Source of the DNA: Monarcha castaneiventris obscurior
Taxonomy: Eukaryota; Chordata; Aves; Passeriformes; Monarchidae
Direction: 5' to 3'
Length of the DNA stretch: 64,000 bases
Assembly: GCA_026261815.1 (NCBI GenBank)
Contig: JAMPIT010000493.1
Location: forward strand, 1,205,001-1,269,000
Notes under the pieces: model-generated
What the model was told of the DNA's origin: nothing
What the model saw: the letters and a program-made list of their open reading frames with translations, nothing else
The model's database searches: none
Part shown: one piece after another, positions 26,701 to 38,957 of the stretch
Numbering within the stretch: position 1 is the first letter of the stretch
Layout: each line of letters opens with the position of its first letter
Made by a program: the position numbers and the translations under genes

Positions 26701-29700
26701 GTAAACTTGCATTTACATCACATAAACTTGCATTACCTTAGCGTCACACTTCCTAGTGACAACAGCTAGGCTATATCAGATCAGAAAGCAGAGAGCTGAC
26801 CTCTTCCCCAAATCACAAAGGAAACCAGCTCTAAAAGCTGACATGGAAACACCCCATTTTCCACACACTGATTGTTGCAGCTACCCCAAGGCAAAAAGGA
26901 CCTTGAAGGACATCACCTCAGCTCTTGGCTATAGGTCTTGGTAAGCATTGTACAAAGCAGTTCTGACCATCCTCCCCCTTCCTGCTTCTGCCCATGCAGA
27001 GTGGGACAAGAAGAAAGAAGAGGATATCAAAGGTAGGATGAGGTCTCCAGAGTCTGGCATGAGACTAAATCCTGAACTGACAGTGTTCAGGAGAGGAACT
27101 GGTTTTTACAGGAAAACTCGGACATGGTCCCACTGCTCCTCAGAAGAGATTTCCAAATGCAGTGCTTTTATCTTAGTCCACAACCCCTCCCAGGTCAAAC
27201 AACTCAACCATATGTTTTTAAAGGAAACTGTTTTATCTTTGTCCACAAACCTCTTCAAAGTACAAACACTTTGCTTTCTGGTCCAAAAGCAAAGTGATAG
27301 CTAATTCAGTTCAGAGAACCACTTCCAGAGAATTAGGTCCAAAGCAAACCACACAACCCTTTTGGTCCACAGAAAAAAAATAAGCCTAGACAAAAACAGA
27401 TAAAGGACAAACTCTCATTCGGCTCAGCTGTCTGCTCCCAACAGCTGTCCTCCTTACGCCACAGGGCATCTCCTGAAGCACCTCAGGAAGATCAGATAAA
27501 TTATTCAAAACACAGACTAATTCCTGGCGATTGGACTCTTTGTTCACTCCAGGACCAGCAGAGCTGTCTGCTTCCTGGAGGGCTCGCCCTGCCTCCAGTA
27601 AAGGGCAAACACCAAGGCTTTGATTTGCAGAAGAGGAAATCAATTTAGCAGCTCATAAATATACAATTTGTGCAATACACATACACCCATCTCCCTTGAT
27701 GCTCACGCAGAAGTTAACGGGCCATACCCGGGCCATACCCATCGAACACTGTCACTACACCACCCATGTGCACAGCAGTTCAGCTCACCTGAGAGGAGAA
27801 ACAGGAGAGAGGATGGACAGCGATACTTGGCAACACTGTGTTGTATTTCCTCACTAACAGCAACAGCAGAGATCTCGCCACTGAGGGTTACAGCCTGAGG
27901 AGTCAAGGTCACACATTTTGGAAGATGCTCTGCAGCATCACATGATACTCCTGATGCAAATCCAGGCCAATGAAACCTCACACGCCTCGCAAAGGAACTG
28001 TGCAAGCATGGAGCAGGCACCCAACAGGGCTGCAGAGAGCTCCACTTGGACTGTGCTTAAATAAACCTATGACACTTGATAAAAATCACATTTGCACCTT
28101 TCCACCTAACCATGAGGAGACACAGACATGTTACACGTAGGTGAACTGCAGGACTAATCTTGAAGAAACAGCCACCTAAGCAGACAAGGAAATGCATGGC
28201 ATGGGGACCTTCAAAAGCTAAAGCTTCCCCTCAAAAAAAAGGAAACCCAGTAAGATGGCAGATGCCCTTAAGAATCAGACTAAGGTAACATAAATTAAAG
28301 TGGAATGAGAAGTTTAGAACCAAAGTCAGCATGACAGCCTGTCCAGAACACCAGCTCCCAAATGCAGATGCTCAGGCTGACAAAGCTTCCATGCCGAGGG
28401 AGCTCAACTCCTGAGGCAGAGCAAGTTTTTGGCCCTCTCTTTGCCCCACATCATTATTTCCAAATATATTGGGCTGCCAAAGTTTATCAGTCTTCTTCTA
28501 CATCCTTTGGTTTAAAACACACCCTGCTGTACTCTGGGTGCTCTGAATTTACCATATCAAATCACAGCAATTACTTCAAGTCTCTCCTACAGCAAATCTC
28601 CCTGCAGTCTATCCTTCCCTTCAGCTTCAGGAAGGGTCTCAGGAAAAAGGCCAATTCACTCAGGCACAGTTCCCAAGAGGGAAGGCAGGTCCTGAGCTGG
28701 GACCACTCACAAGGCAAAAGGACAAACATGGGCCCACACAGGAAATGCCTACAAGGTGAACAAACAGATGGGCTGTTGTGTATGTTAAAGGCACGTGTAT
28801 GGAAAAGGTACATCCATAACAGCTCTTGCAGTCAGTTCAATGCTGGTAGCACAGGACCATCCCTTCGAGAGGCTGCCACACGAGGTGCCACCTGCAGTGG
28901 CAGTTTTCCAAGCATCTCGTACACAGTTTACATAAGTCCACCTAGCAAACCTCAGCAAGAGACCTGTAACAGAGATCACTTGTCCAACAACTCAGCAGCA
29001 GTACAAGGGGGTGGATGGGGGTAGAAAACAGGGTGCAGAGTCATGCAAAAAGTTATTTTGTCTTGTTCAGACACTAAAAGAACCATGAGTAAAAATGCTG
29101 CACAAATCCTTCCCAGGGCTGCAATCTTGTCCCAGGAGAATGAGATGAAATCCACTCTCCCTGCATTTCACACTTCTTGAGCAATGGCTTACCTCCTTGG
29201 CATCTTCAGGATAACTCTGAGCACCTTCCTTCTCATTGATTTTGATAATCAAGTATTTCAATATTTTGACAGCCCTCTAAACATCCAAGTCAGTGTTGAC
29301 TGCGAGGGGTGAGCCTCACACTCATGTTTCAGACATCCTCCAAACCAGAGGGACACATGCAGATGGAGGCACAACAAACATGCAACAGCTGTTCCATTCT
29401 CAGCCTAGCAAAGACACAGTATTCAAGTTATCAATGAGCTGAACTACAGAAACACAGGTAAGTGTCTCTCTTCAGGGATTTACCATGAGTAACTACTGCA
29501 CATTAACTAATCCAGCTATAATAACGTACCTTTTTGAAAGACATTTTTCTTCAACAAGCACTGCACTGTCATTTACCCACTGCTGACACATCCCTTCTGC
29601 AATAAAACAAGTCCACAACATGAAAAGAAACCTGAGTGCCCAGAAGGCAGACAAAAGCCCTTCGCAGGGAACACCAGCAGCCTGGAATGACACAGTGGAA

Positions 29701-31854
29701 GATTCACATTACTGAAGGCATTGGCCAAGGGAGCAGCAGCAGAACTGCACAGGGAGAACCAAAACACCAAAAATCAGCCGAACCAATACACAAACAGTCT
29801 AAAAATGCACTAACTCCTAAGCAAGTAAGACTTAAAGACACTGATTCTTCTGAACTAGTGTCACCAGAGGGACTCAGTTTCTAATTGCAGAAGAGATGCT
29901 ACAGCCCAGCAACCATAAATGACCAGGATCAACAAAGGGATCCCCAAAACATTTGTTCATCTCTCCAAAGCCAGCAGACAACATCATACAATAATAATCC
30001 ATCCTGACCAGAATATCCATGAAAAAGCCTATATCCCAAGGTGACACCTCTTGAACTACAATGAAAAGGTTCAACTGCCAGTACCAGGTAGGTTTTCCTC
30101 ACCCTGCTGCTGCAGCATAGCAATCCCCACCTTCCTGAGTGGATGCTGCTGTAGTAGCACAAGGAAGAAGGGCAAGACACACATCCACATCTAAGAGGCA
30201 TTTGAATACGATGAAGCCCATTTTAAACGAGGTACATGAGAGCTGGGAACATCACCAGCACCTTTCCAACACTGGTCCAGATCAGTGCACTCCAGCCTTT
30301 GAGAGGATGCCAGAAGCATCACATCCATTCAGAGATTTTTATATCGTCTTTATAAACGTCACTTCAGTGAAGCCTGGATGGGTATTCACTGCCAGTTCCT
30401 ACCCACAGGGCAGAGCACTACACAAACACCCTGCACAGCTTCTTCCTCTCGCACAGTTTTCCCTTCCAGTCTCCACAGGCTACAACAGGTAGCCTGTTTC
30501 CTCCACCAGGAAGCAGACCTCCACATTTTCTTTCATGTAAAATCTTATCAAACCTAAATCCAACAGAAGACATCCAACTTCAAAGCTGCATGATGCTAAA
30601 AAGCTGATTATGTGTGTTTGATACATGCAGAGCTTGATGTGGTTACACAGAATTCTGTACGCAATGCTTCACTGCATGCACACAAATTTAATTTCAGGGA
30701 CTCCTTAACAACATGAAGTTTGGAAAGTACACATTTTGGCTTTTTTTGTTTCCTCACAAAACTCATCTTTCTCTTGCAGGATAAATCTCATTTTGACGGG
30801 CAACAGTGTGACTTCCACATCTCCTGGCTTCCTCAAATCAGTATCAAATAACTGAAAAGGCCTCCCAGCATCTGAGGAGGCTAACTAGTACTTTTGGCTG
30901 CCCCTTTACCAGGAAAACAGACAGATCAAAACCATCAGTTGATTATAAGTGCCAAAATGCAAAACCATATACCCACATACCAATACAACCCTACACACAC
31001 AAGTGTATGACAAGACTCAAACACAAAGCACACATGGCCATAGGGCCGATACAGGAATAAACTGCGGGCACAAATGAACTAAAATACACTGGTTTGCTCA
31101 CCACACAACTTTTATCTTCCTTAACAAATGCAAGTATGTCCAAGTAGACATACACCCATCAACCTGCCAGAGTCAGCCTGCATCAGTGCTGTCTGCTAAC
31201 ACACACAGGTTTGATAATTCCACCAAGGGCAAGCAAAGTGCAGGCACTTTCTGACTCTATTCAATCAGTTCCCACCTGCTCACCTGGCCTATATAAGAAT
31301 GGGCAATTAAATACACAGGGACAGATAACACTTATTTTATTACCTACTGAAGACAGGCATTGATTCTCCCCTCCAGTCCCCTCTTGTCTTGTTCTTTTCT
31401 ATCTTCCTTGTTCTCATATCTACATCATATGTTTAATTTACCTGGACATTCATACCCTGCTTCATACCTAAACTGCTGCTCACTTGCTGCTCTTTCACAA
31501 CTCCTATACCTCCCCACTGCCTCTTGCTACCCAAATTCCCCTGAGGTCCCCTAAGCAAACTGCAATGTTGACACTGCTAAGTCACTTTCTCTGCCCATCA
31601 TGCCGCTCTGCTCAGAGAGGTTAAGTCCTCCCCACCTGCCTTTTGACAGTGCCCACTCTCTTCCAGCAGACCCAACATCTCATTCCTCTCCTCCTGCCGG
31701 AGCAGGGTCCAGGAGCACCTTCCACAGTGGGGAATGGAACAGCTCCAGTCACTCCATGCACTCACCAAGGCAGCAAGGGACAGAGGAGGACACAAGAATC
31801 ATGGCATCTCTTACTGAATTCCCATACTGAGGACCACTCCGGTCGCAGTGATGC

Positions 31855-31932
31855 CCTGTGTGATGATGCCCAAATGCTGGTGGTTTTCCTAAGGTAACAG
31901 ATGAGTGTTTAGGTGTCCCGGGAGGAGTTGCA
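31855..31932 (+). repeat. Inverted repeat arm A (78 bp)
   Basis: This arm starts cctgtgtgatgatgccc and ends ggaggagttgca. It matches the reverse complement of 32,979-33,056 over the same 78 bp with four mismatches by eye and no indels. Outside these limits the similarity stops on both sides. The family is not recognised; it could be the terminal repeats of a roughly 1.2-kb nonautonomous element or two fragments inserted in opposite orientation. Confidence 0.9.
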
Positions 31933-32978
31933 GGGTGAGAAGGCCTGAAGCAACCCCTTGCTTGACCACCAGGCTTGAGGGTCATGGCCGCACAGTGAGC
32001 CCAGCACATGGACAGGGCAGTGTCCCTTCACCTCTGTACTGTCTTTAGCCTGTGTGCATCAAAAATGGTGTAGGATACAGAAGGAAAACCAAAACTGGGT
32101 GGCCTGCAGAGACCTTGTGGATCTGCTGCCCTTGCCCCAGACATCAGTGTGATGGGCCTCAATTTCTCTGAAGACTTCTCCCCTGTACCACCATCCTCAC
32201 AACTCTTCCCTACCCCCAGGCCCTGACAAATACCCTGACAGCTGACACTCTTTATAAAACTGCTGGCCTTGACACCAAACCAGAAATCCCCTGTGAGGGA
32301 CTCTCACCTCAGACGAGCTTGCCCAAGCACGTGGCCTCTGGGCAGGGTCTCCAAAAGCAACAGACTGCTGTCCAGGGGAGCACTGCCACAGTCCCTTGGC
32401 ATGAGAGTCCCACCCTCTCCCACTCCCACCTCCCTCACAGCAGCAGTTGCACAAGGCAGGTCAGAGTGTTTCTGGCTGAAAATTAAGTGAGCAAAACTTT
32501 TTTTTTTTTTTAGCATACTTACTTTTTTCCAGCTTAATGACTTCCCTGCTCCACCTTGTCATGCTGTTTAAGCCAATTAAATCAACACCGATGCTGTCCC
32601 CACCTACTCTTCTCCCCACCCAGCAATGCATTCCTGCACCTCCCTTGCTCTAATGCCTGCCCAGCCCCGCCACAAGCTGGGCATCCCAACTGCAAAACAC
32701 TCCACACTTTTGTGGGGTTTTCTTTGTTCAACTCAGCTTGCCTTGGCATCAGGAGGAACACATGTGGGCAAAGCCACTGTGCAGCCTGGAGAGCAGCCAG
32801 ACCTGCCCCAGCAGCCTGCATACTACCTGCAGCCAGGTCCAGTCCCTTCCCATCCCACCCAGAGCCCACGCAGGTGGCAGGGCAGCTCAGATCCTCCTGG
32901 GACACAGCTTCTTGCAGGTTCCAGGAACCATCACAGCCACAGCAACCTGCTGCTCCAGAGCCCATCCAGGATCCCACA

Positions 32979-33056
32979 TGCAACTCCTCCCAGGATACCT
33001 AAACATTCATCTGTTACCTTAGGAAAGCCACCAGCATTTGGGCATCATCACACAGG
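32979..33056 (-). repeat. Inverted repeat arm B (78 bp)
   Basis: This is the partner of the arm at 31,855-31,932, in inverted orientation, with a 1,046-bp spacer between them. No clear target-site duplication flanks the pair. Both arms are inside MAP2K4 intron 1, so the primary transcript could fold them into a long hairpin. Confidence 0.9.
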
Positions 33057-33929
33057 CCCATAGTCCTGAATCTGTATTTAAACAGCCACTTTAACCCAGC
33101 TACAGCAGAACCAACTGCCCTTCCTCCACTGGAGAGAGCACGCATATGCTACATCTCCACGAGCTCACAGGGCATCACAGGTGCCAGGGTGCAAAACCAA
33201 CTCTCAGCCTTGGAGACACAGGTGATTCAGAGGAACGACTCAAATAAGAAAAACAGGTCAGGTGGAAATACAACCGTTGATGTTGCCCCTCGTAACTAAA
33301 CTACAAGGCTTGTTCTTATTTAATCACAACTGCTTTGGTATATCATGGTCAAGTTTTTAATCCATGCATTTCATTCACAAGGTCTGGGATTCCGGTTTTT
33401 GAAAGATGGATTAATACTACCCTGACAAGGCCCAAAATGTAATCCTTCATGAAGTAGAAGCTACAAGGAGCCAAAATTCACCTTTTTACTCCAAGTATAC
33501 CCAACTCTTCAGTTTAACTATCAGTTCTTGGCCCAAACAAGTCCCCATCAGTCTCAGCACAGTCCATATCAGGAGGACGGAACACAAAATAGAGCAAATA
33601 ACTGTGACAAACATTATTCCACAACAGTACCTGCACTTCTGCTACAGAGAGGAACCTTTCTTTTTTCCTGCTCCCAAAACAGGGCAAACTGCTTCTTTTA
33701 ATATTACCACCCCCGTATTTAATTTAAAAAATCAAACAAACCAGCACTGTGCCACCTCAACCTAATAAGGCCTAAAATGTTGCTCAACCAAAGAGTGTTT
33801 TTCAGTGGTCTAACTTTAAAGGAGAAACTCAAAGGGTTTGCTGAGGCCTTTCTGAAAAACAAATATCCACCGTCCTTGCAAGGCTGCTCAACCATCAACA
33901 AGTGCCGGGGGGAACCAACACGACCCGCT

Positions 33930-35070
33930 GCAGCACTGTAAATTTCCATCGGAACGGAACGAAACTGAACCGCAACTTCGCCTTGAACGGATTTTACTTA
34001 AACGTTTGCCTCGAGAAAAGCACACACCGGAGGCGGAGGACCGGGGGAGACCGCGGCTGGCCGGGGCAGTGCCGTGGTGCCGCATCCCCGGCCCGGCCGC
34101 CGCCGCTCCCCGGCCGCACCGCGGGGCTGCTGCGGGCACGGGCCGCCCCCAGCGCGCTCCGCTCCGGCCGGGCCCCTCCGGGATGCTGCTGCAGCCGCAG
34201 CCTGCACCGGCCACCCGCAGCGGCCACAGAACCGTCCCCGGCCGGGAGAGGCCGGAGCCGCGTCCAGCCCGGCCTTTGTCCCAGCGGCCGGGGCCGAGCT
34301 CCGGGCAGGCCCCGAGCCCCGGCAGCCCCCGCGGGCAGGGCCAGGGCCGCGCTTCCTCCCGCCGAGCGCGCCGGGCGCGGCCGGGCCGCCAGCGGGCCAG
34401 GCCCGGAGCGGGGCCGCCGGGGCCGGGCCGAGCCGGGGCCGGGGCTTCCCACGGGCAGCGCCGCTCCGCAGCCGCGGCCCAGCGCGGGGGACGCCAGCCG
34501 GCAGCGCCCAGGGGTCCCCACGGCCCGGGCAGGGCGAGACCTGCGGCGGCTCCGGCCCGGCTCGGCGAGGCCCGGCGCTGCCCGGGCCGGCGGTGCTTAC
34601 CCTGCATGCTGCTGCTGCTGGCGGCGCCCGGCCCGGGCCCGCTCCCGCTACCCCCGGAGCCGCCGCTGGGGCTGGGAGTCGCCATTGTGCGCGGAGCGGG
34701 AGCAGCGGCGGCGGTGCTGCGCAGGGCCCTCCCCGGCAGGGCAGGACACACGGCCCCGCCGCCCGTCCGCCCCCGGCTGGGGCCGCGAAACCCCTCCCCG
34801 CCGGGGCCCCGCGCCTGCGGCACCGCTGCGGCGGGGCGGGGGCGGTGCTGCCTCCCGCGGGGGACGGGGCATCACCGGCCGGTGCTGCGGCTCCGCTCCG
34901 CTCCGCTCCTGGTGCCTCGGGCCGAGGGGCATCGCCCGCAGCCCGTCAGAGGAGCCCGCACCGCGCTCGGCCCCGCCAGCCCTTCAGCCGGGGGTGCCCG
35001 GACATGTGCTGTCCTGTCTCACGTCCCTGTGGCCGGGGAAGCCCCTTGGGGGCCGGCAGTCGGCCCGAGC
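33930..35070 (-). promoter_or_regulatory. MAP2K4: CpG island promoter of MAP2K4
   Basis: The sequence changes abruptly to very high GC with dense CpG from about 33.93 kb to 35.07 kb, surrounding MAP2K4 coding exon 1 (34,601-34,685). No TATA box is evident upstream of the start codon, which fits a housekeeping CpG-island promoter. Transcription would run leftward. The long open frames on both strands here follow from the lack of stop codons in GC-rich DNA. Confidence 0.85.
34601..34685 (-). CDS. MAP2K4: MAP2K4 coding exon 1 (start codon)
   Basis: The start codon is at 34,685-34,683. The exon encodes MATPSPSGGSGGSGSG, a further Gly/Pro/Ala/Ser stretch and SSSSMQ, then one base of the next codon before a GTAAGC donor (34,600-34,595). 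Mammalian MKK4 starts with the similar MAAPSPSGGGG and ends its first exon at SSMQG, so start and boundary agree with the family. This low-complexity N-terminus precedes the docking site in exon 2. The phase (1) matches exon 2 exactly. The bird version is about ten residues shorter than human in the Gly/Ser/Pro stretch. Confidence 0.95.
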
Positions 35071-36229
35071 AGCTTTATCGCATTTCTCATCTTCACCCTA
35101 GGGCTAGGACTTCTCCCACACAGGCAAACTTCTCCTGACTCCCCCGAGACCACGGGGCACAACTCCTTGCTGTGCTTTCCCGGACACCCAGGGCATCAGG
35201 CTCTTGCTGCCACCATCAGCCTCCCCCTCATTTTCCTTCTGCTCTTGGCCACTGCTGTTCATGCTAGCACATGGTTTCTGACCATTCTTCTTAACTCCAG
35301 CAAACCTACACTCCTAGTCGTAGGGGCAGCATATACTGTGAATTAGAGAAGTGAAACGGTTGCCCCAGAGCCGTGGGCTCTCTCCAGCCTGCTGCATGCC
35401 GTAGGGGAGTCCCTTCACCTGCAGGAGGCCTCCTGCACTCATCTTTGTAACAGGAATAATTGTGACCCCCTTTATGAATGGAGAAGGGCTGAGGTAAGAG
35501 CTGGATGTCACTTTCATACATGTTAGAAGTATGAGGACTCTTTCCCTGCTGCCCCATTGCCCAGGCCACCATGGAGGTGATAATACAGCCCTGAACAGAC
35601 ACTGGAAGTGCCTCCAGGAACTGCAAACCATCACTCTTTGTGCAAGTGCAGTGGGGGAGGAGGTTGGGGCAGGAGCTGCGTCCCCAACCTGCCTTGATTT
35701 TTTTCTTCTTTCTCTCCCAGTTCAGCTCATATTGATTCCTCTCACCGCATGTTAAGGCAAGATTTTTCTTTCCCCATATGTTTTGAAATTAGGAAAGCAT
35801 CTTCTTCCATTCTAGAGTCTTCTGGTTTCCCTGCTCCATTTTGGGGGGGGTCAGGGAGACAGGCTGAAATAGCCCCTGGAGCACAAAGGGAGCCCAGCCT
35901 TCTGCCCAAACCCTGCTCTGCAGGGAACAACTCACACTCTGCTGAGCTCACCTTTGTCAGGAAGTGGGAGAAGGAGTCAGAACTGCTCCCCTCCCTAATC
36001 CCACATCTTTCCTTTCTCTTCTCTGTTTTGCTTCAGCCTTCTCTTCTGCATTAACCCCTGAGTGTAGGTCCAAGGCTGGCACCTCGCAGGCTATGATGCA
36101 GAAACCCAGCACCTACTGGCAAACACTGGCATAAGCTGACTTCCGCTTCTGCTTTGTGCCACCTACATGTGGTTTGCTTACAATTAGGTAAAGTCATACT
36201 TTCCCCTCACTGCAAATCTGGGAGGATCA

Positions 36230-37320
36230 ACAATACCCGTTCTGACATGTTTGTGAAACCTTTCGTTAAAGACCTCCAGTGATGGAGATTGTGCCATTCC
36301 CTAGCAATCTGTTCTGGCGCACATCCTAGTGTCATCCAAAAGCCTAACTGCAGGGGTTTTTTTAAAATTTGAAATCTTTTATATCCTGCCCTGTTCACTA
36401 TGGCCACGGCCTTCTTCAAAATGACTCCTTGGGCACTTGATGACGTGCAATGATGAACTGCAATGTTTCCCTTCCTGTCCTTGCCTCAGCTTTCTCTTCT
36501 ACGCATTACATCAATTCATTTCCTTCAGGCTTTCTTCGTGTTTTCTATGCCTCCCAGCATCCTGCTCCTTTGATGTTTTCTCTGTCCATCTGCATTTTTT
36601 AAAGTATAGCATCCCTAGCTAGGCAGACTACCCCAGCTTGCCTTGGAGGCTACAGCTCACATGCTCCAGGATGGCATTTGCCTTTTCCATTGCCAGTGCT
36701 CAGTTTGGTCTCCATTACACTATAGACACTTTTTTTTTTTTTTTGGGGGGGGGGGGGCAGTGTTTTTTGGTTGGTTTGTTGTTGTTTGCTTGGTTTGGGT
36801 TGGGTTTTTTTGGAAAACTGCATCCACCCAGTTCCCTCACCTGAACCCATGTTGCTCACTGCTCATAAAAGTAATGACGGAGGTTGTACCTGTTGAATAT
36901 CACCCTGTAGATTGCAGGCCGTTTCTCCATCTAGTGCTGAATCCTGTTGTCTTTGCTGTCCTCAACAGCCTGGAGTAATTAGCAGGTTTAATAAGGCAGT
37001 CATGGGTGTTAATCATCCAGGCTGTTAACGGAAGTAATTAAAAATATCTGGTATCAGAACGGACCCTTGCAAAAATTCATTGAATATGTCCTTCCATTTT
37101 GACAAACACTGATAATTAGCACTTGAGGTTCAATGATCTCACCAGTTTTACACTCACCATGCCCTTTTATCTTTTTAAGAAGGGGTCAGGACAGCCAGTG
37201 TTAAAAACCATCCTAAAGTCAACATATGTGGCATCTGTTACTTTTCACTTTATGCCTAAAAATTTGTGCCACGCCAGGAAATGAGACTGGTTTGTCAGCA
37301 TTTTTTCCTGATGTTCCCTT
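36230..37320 (-). mobile_element. Ancient CR1/L3-like LINE relic (antisense)
   Basis: The plus strand here reads as the complement of an old CR1/L3-type LINE, interrupted by degraded stretches. Recognisable pieces are 'gacctccagtgatggagatt' near 36,270, 'ctccaggatggcatttgcc' near 36,663, 'ggttcaatgatctcaccag' near 37,127, 'cctaaagtcaacatatgtgg' near 37,212 and 'ggaaatgagactggtttgt' near 37,278. The order agrees with the reverse-transcriptase-coding and 3' parts of that family as I remember it. It is heavily diverged and has no intact frame. Confidence 0.65.
36730..36757 (+). repeat. Compound homopolymer T15-G13
   Basis: A run of about 15 T is followed directly by about 13 G. It lies inside the degraded LINE region. 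Such runs are prone to replication and sequencing length errors, so the exact length should not be trusted. Confidence 0.95.
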
Positions 37321-38533
37321 CTCTCTGCAGCCAGGACATCATCCACCCCTTATTCTGTACCATTTACATCACGCCTGGATCCTATACTTTCTATAACTAT
37401 AACTATGACACATACATATACCTACATATTCATATAACTCTACACGAGCACAGGTATTATTTCAGCAGTCACTGGCCATCCCCACCAAGATGTCTGTTGA
37501 GTTCATTTAATCCATGACTGGTGTATCTGGAGCAGTCCATGGTAGCTATGATATACTGTGGCATTGTCATTCAACAACCAATATTACACATGCAATTCAA
37601 CATTACAGACTGTTCTCACCCAAACATCAAATCCCCTTGAGGTACGTATCATGTTTCCCTGTCCCTCTGCATTACCCACTTGGTGCACCCCGGTCTTTGA
37701 GCAAAAACGATCCCAGGGATGGGTTTGCCTTTGCTTCGGAAATGTGTCCTCTGAAGTTGGTCAATCAGGGAACATGGGGCTGCTCCCATTCTCAGGAAGG
37801 TGGGCCCCATCCTTCCCTGCTCCTGGCACCTGACCCATCAGTTCAGGCAATTAAACCCAGAGCCCTTTTGGCAATATCAGCTGTGCAACCATGCATCTAT
37901 CTCCAGATGTCCCTATTGGAATTACAGTCAGGGTTCTGGGGCCAGGAACACACCGAAGCCCCCGAACCCTTCACCCGCCCACCTAGAACCTTTTTAGCAC
38001 TTTTGATCCAAACTAAACCAATCCGTGACCATTCATGACACAATGATGAGGGCCATTATGGAATGGGTCACTGCGATGGGTCACTATGGCAGTGTTGTAG
38101 TAACATCTCTGGTACAGGCCCTTGGGAAACATCCCGGCTCTCAATATCACAGCTTGGCTGCAGTGATCCCTGCTGCCTCTGTTCTCTACAGGTGGAGTTG
38201 CCAAAGTGAAGATAAGCTTGGACTGCTATGGGGTAGGTAGCAGATCCAGAGAGTCATAAGGAGAGAAGGTGTTTAGCCTAATATCGCGGAACAAGTAGCT
38301 CGAGTTCTGCTCAAGGATACTAAATGTTCTTGGCCTCCCTCTCATGGGAGAAGTCAGTATTGCCTTCTGCCGATAAAGTCGCCTGTGTCCCTGGAGCGGG
38401 TGGTTGGAGGAAGTGCTCGGGATGGTTGGTAAAGCTTTAAAGCGAACAGCCTCGACCTTTTCTTTGCAGTAAACACGCAACACTGAAAGACCTTTTTATT
38501 TCTAAGGCATGTTACAGCCTGATTGCTTTGTAA

Positions 38534-38674
38534 TTCCATTTAGCTCAGTTGGCCAGAGCATGGTGCTAACATGAAGGTTGTGGGTTTGATCCCCATACGG
38601 GCCATTCACTCAAGACTTGGACTCGGTGATCCTTTTGGGTCCCTTCCAGCTCAGAATATTCTGCGATTCTGTGA
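38534..38674 (+). mobile_element. tRNA-Ile-derived SINE with CR1 tail (TguSINE1-like)
   Basis: Bases 38,534-38,604 align with tRNA-Ile(AAU): the A box in tagctcagttggccagag, the anticodon-arm region tggtgctaac, the B box gggtttgatcccc and the 3' end acgggcca. They are joined to a CR1-type 3' end (gactcggtgatccttttgg, then 'cttccagctcagaatattct', ending in gattctgtga). This tRNA-head/CR1-tail structure is that of TguSINE1, a SINE known from passerine birds and thought to be mobilised by CR1 machinery. The head carries mutations relative to a working tRNA. Confidence 0.88.
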
Positions 38675-38797
38675 ATTAGAGCAGTAAAGAACGCCAGACT
38701 TGGTAAACCAATCCCTCCTTCCCACCGTACCCTCAGGAGAGACAGAGGGGCCTTTTGCCTTCCCTTGCTCTTGTGTCACTGAACTCTGGTCACTCAT

Positions 38798-38880
38798 AGG
38801 ATTGCCAAACCTTGCCCTTGGACACTTCCAGGGATGGGGCAGCCACAGCTTCTCCGGGCACCCTGTGCCAGGGCCTCACT
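38798..38880 (-). mobile_element. CR1 LINE fragment (antisense)
   Basis: The plus strand reads 'ccaaaccttgcccttggaca', 'cttccagggatggggcagcc' and 'acagcttctccgggcaccct', the reverse complement of an internal part of the CR1 3' end. It abuts the TMEM220 promoter region. Confidence 0.85.
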
Positions 38881-38957
38881 TCCCTCGCACTATCGCCGTG
38901 CTGACCGTCCCGTCCCAGGCAGCCCCGCTGGGCTGGGCTCGGCATCGGCATCAGTGC

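Larger units (their letters stand above)
9854..34600 (-). other. MAP2K4: MAP2K4 intron 1
   Basis: This 24.7-kb intron lies between the GTAAGC donor at 34,600-34,595 and the AG acceptor before exon 2. It contains CR1 fragments (12,228-12,790 and 23,548-23,775), a 78-bp inverted repeat pair (31,855-31,932 and 32,979-33,056) and a possibly constrained AT-rich block near 20.44-20.64 kb. I saw no further exon of MAP2K4 or any nested gene. Open frames up to 244 codons occur (for example 16,200-16,934) but show no domain, no repeat logic and no splice context. A mammalian intronic microRNA is known for this gene (miR-744); I did not see a comparable hairpin. Confidence 0.8.

Noticed and set aside
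28362..29024. 220-codon plus-strand open frame in MAP2K4 intron 1
   Set aside because: No family resemblance and no supporting signals; chance frame in low-stop intronic sequence.
33902..35346. Open frames of up to 446 codons on both strands around 34-35 kb
   Set aside because: They arise from stop-poor CpG-island sequence. Their low-complexity Pro/Ala/Arg/Gly translations resemble no family, and only MAP2K4 exon 1 is supported here.
38534..38604. A functional tRNA-Ile gene
   Set aside because: The tRNA-like part is mutated in the acceptor and stem positions and is fused directly to a CR1 tail, so it is the head of a SINE, not a tRNA gene.
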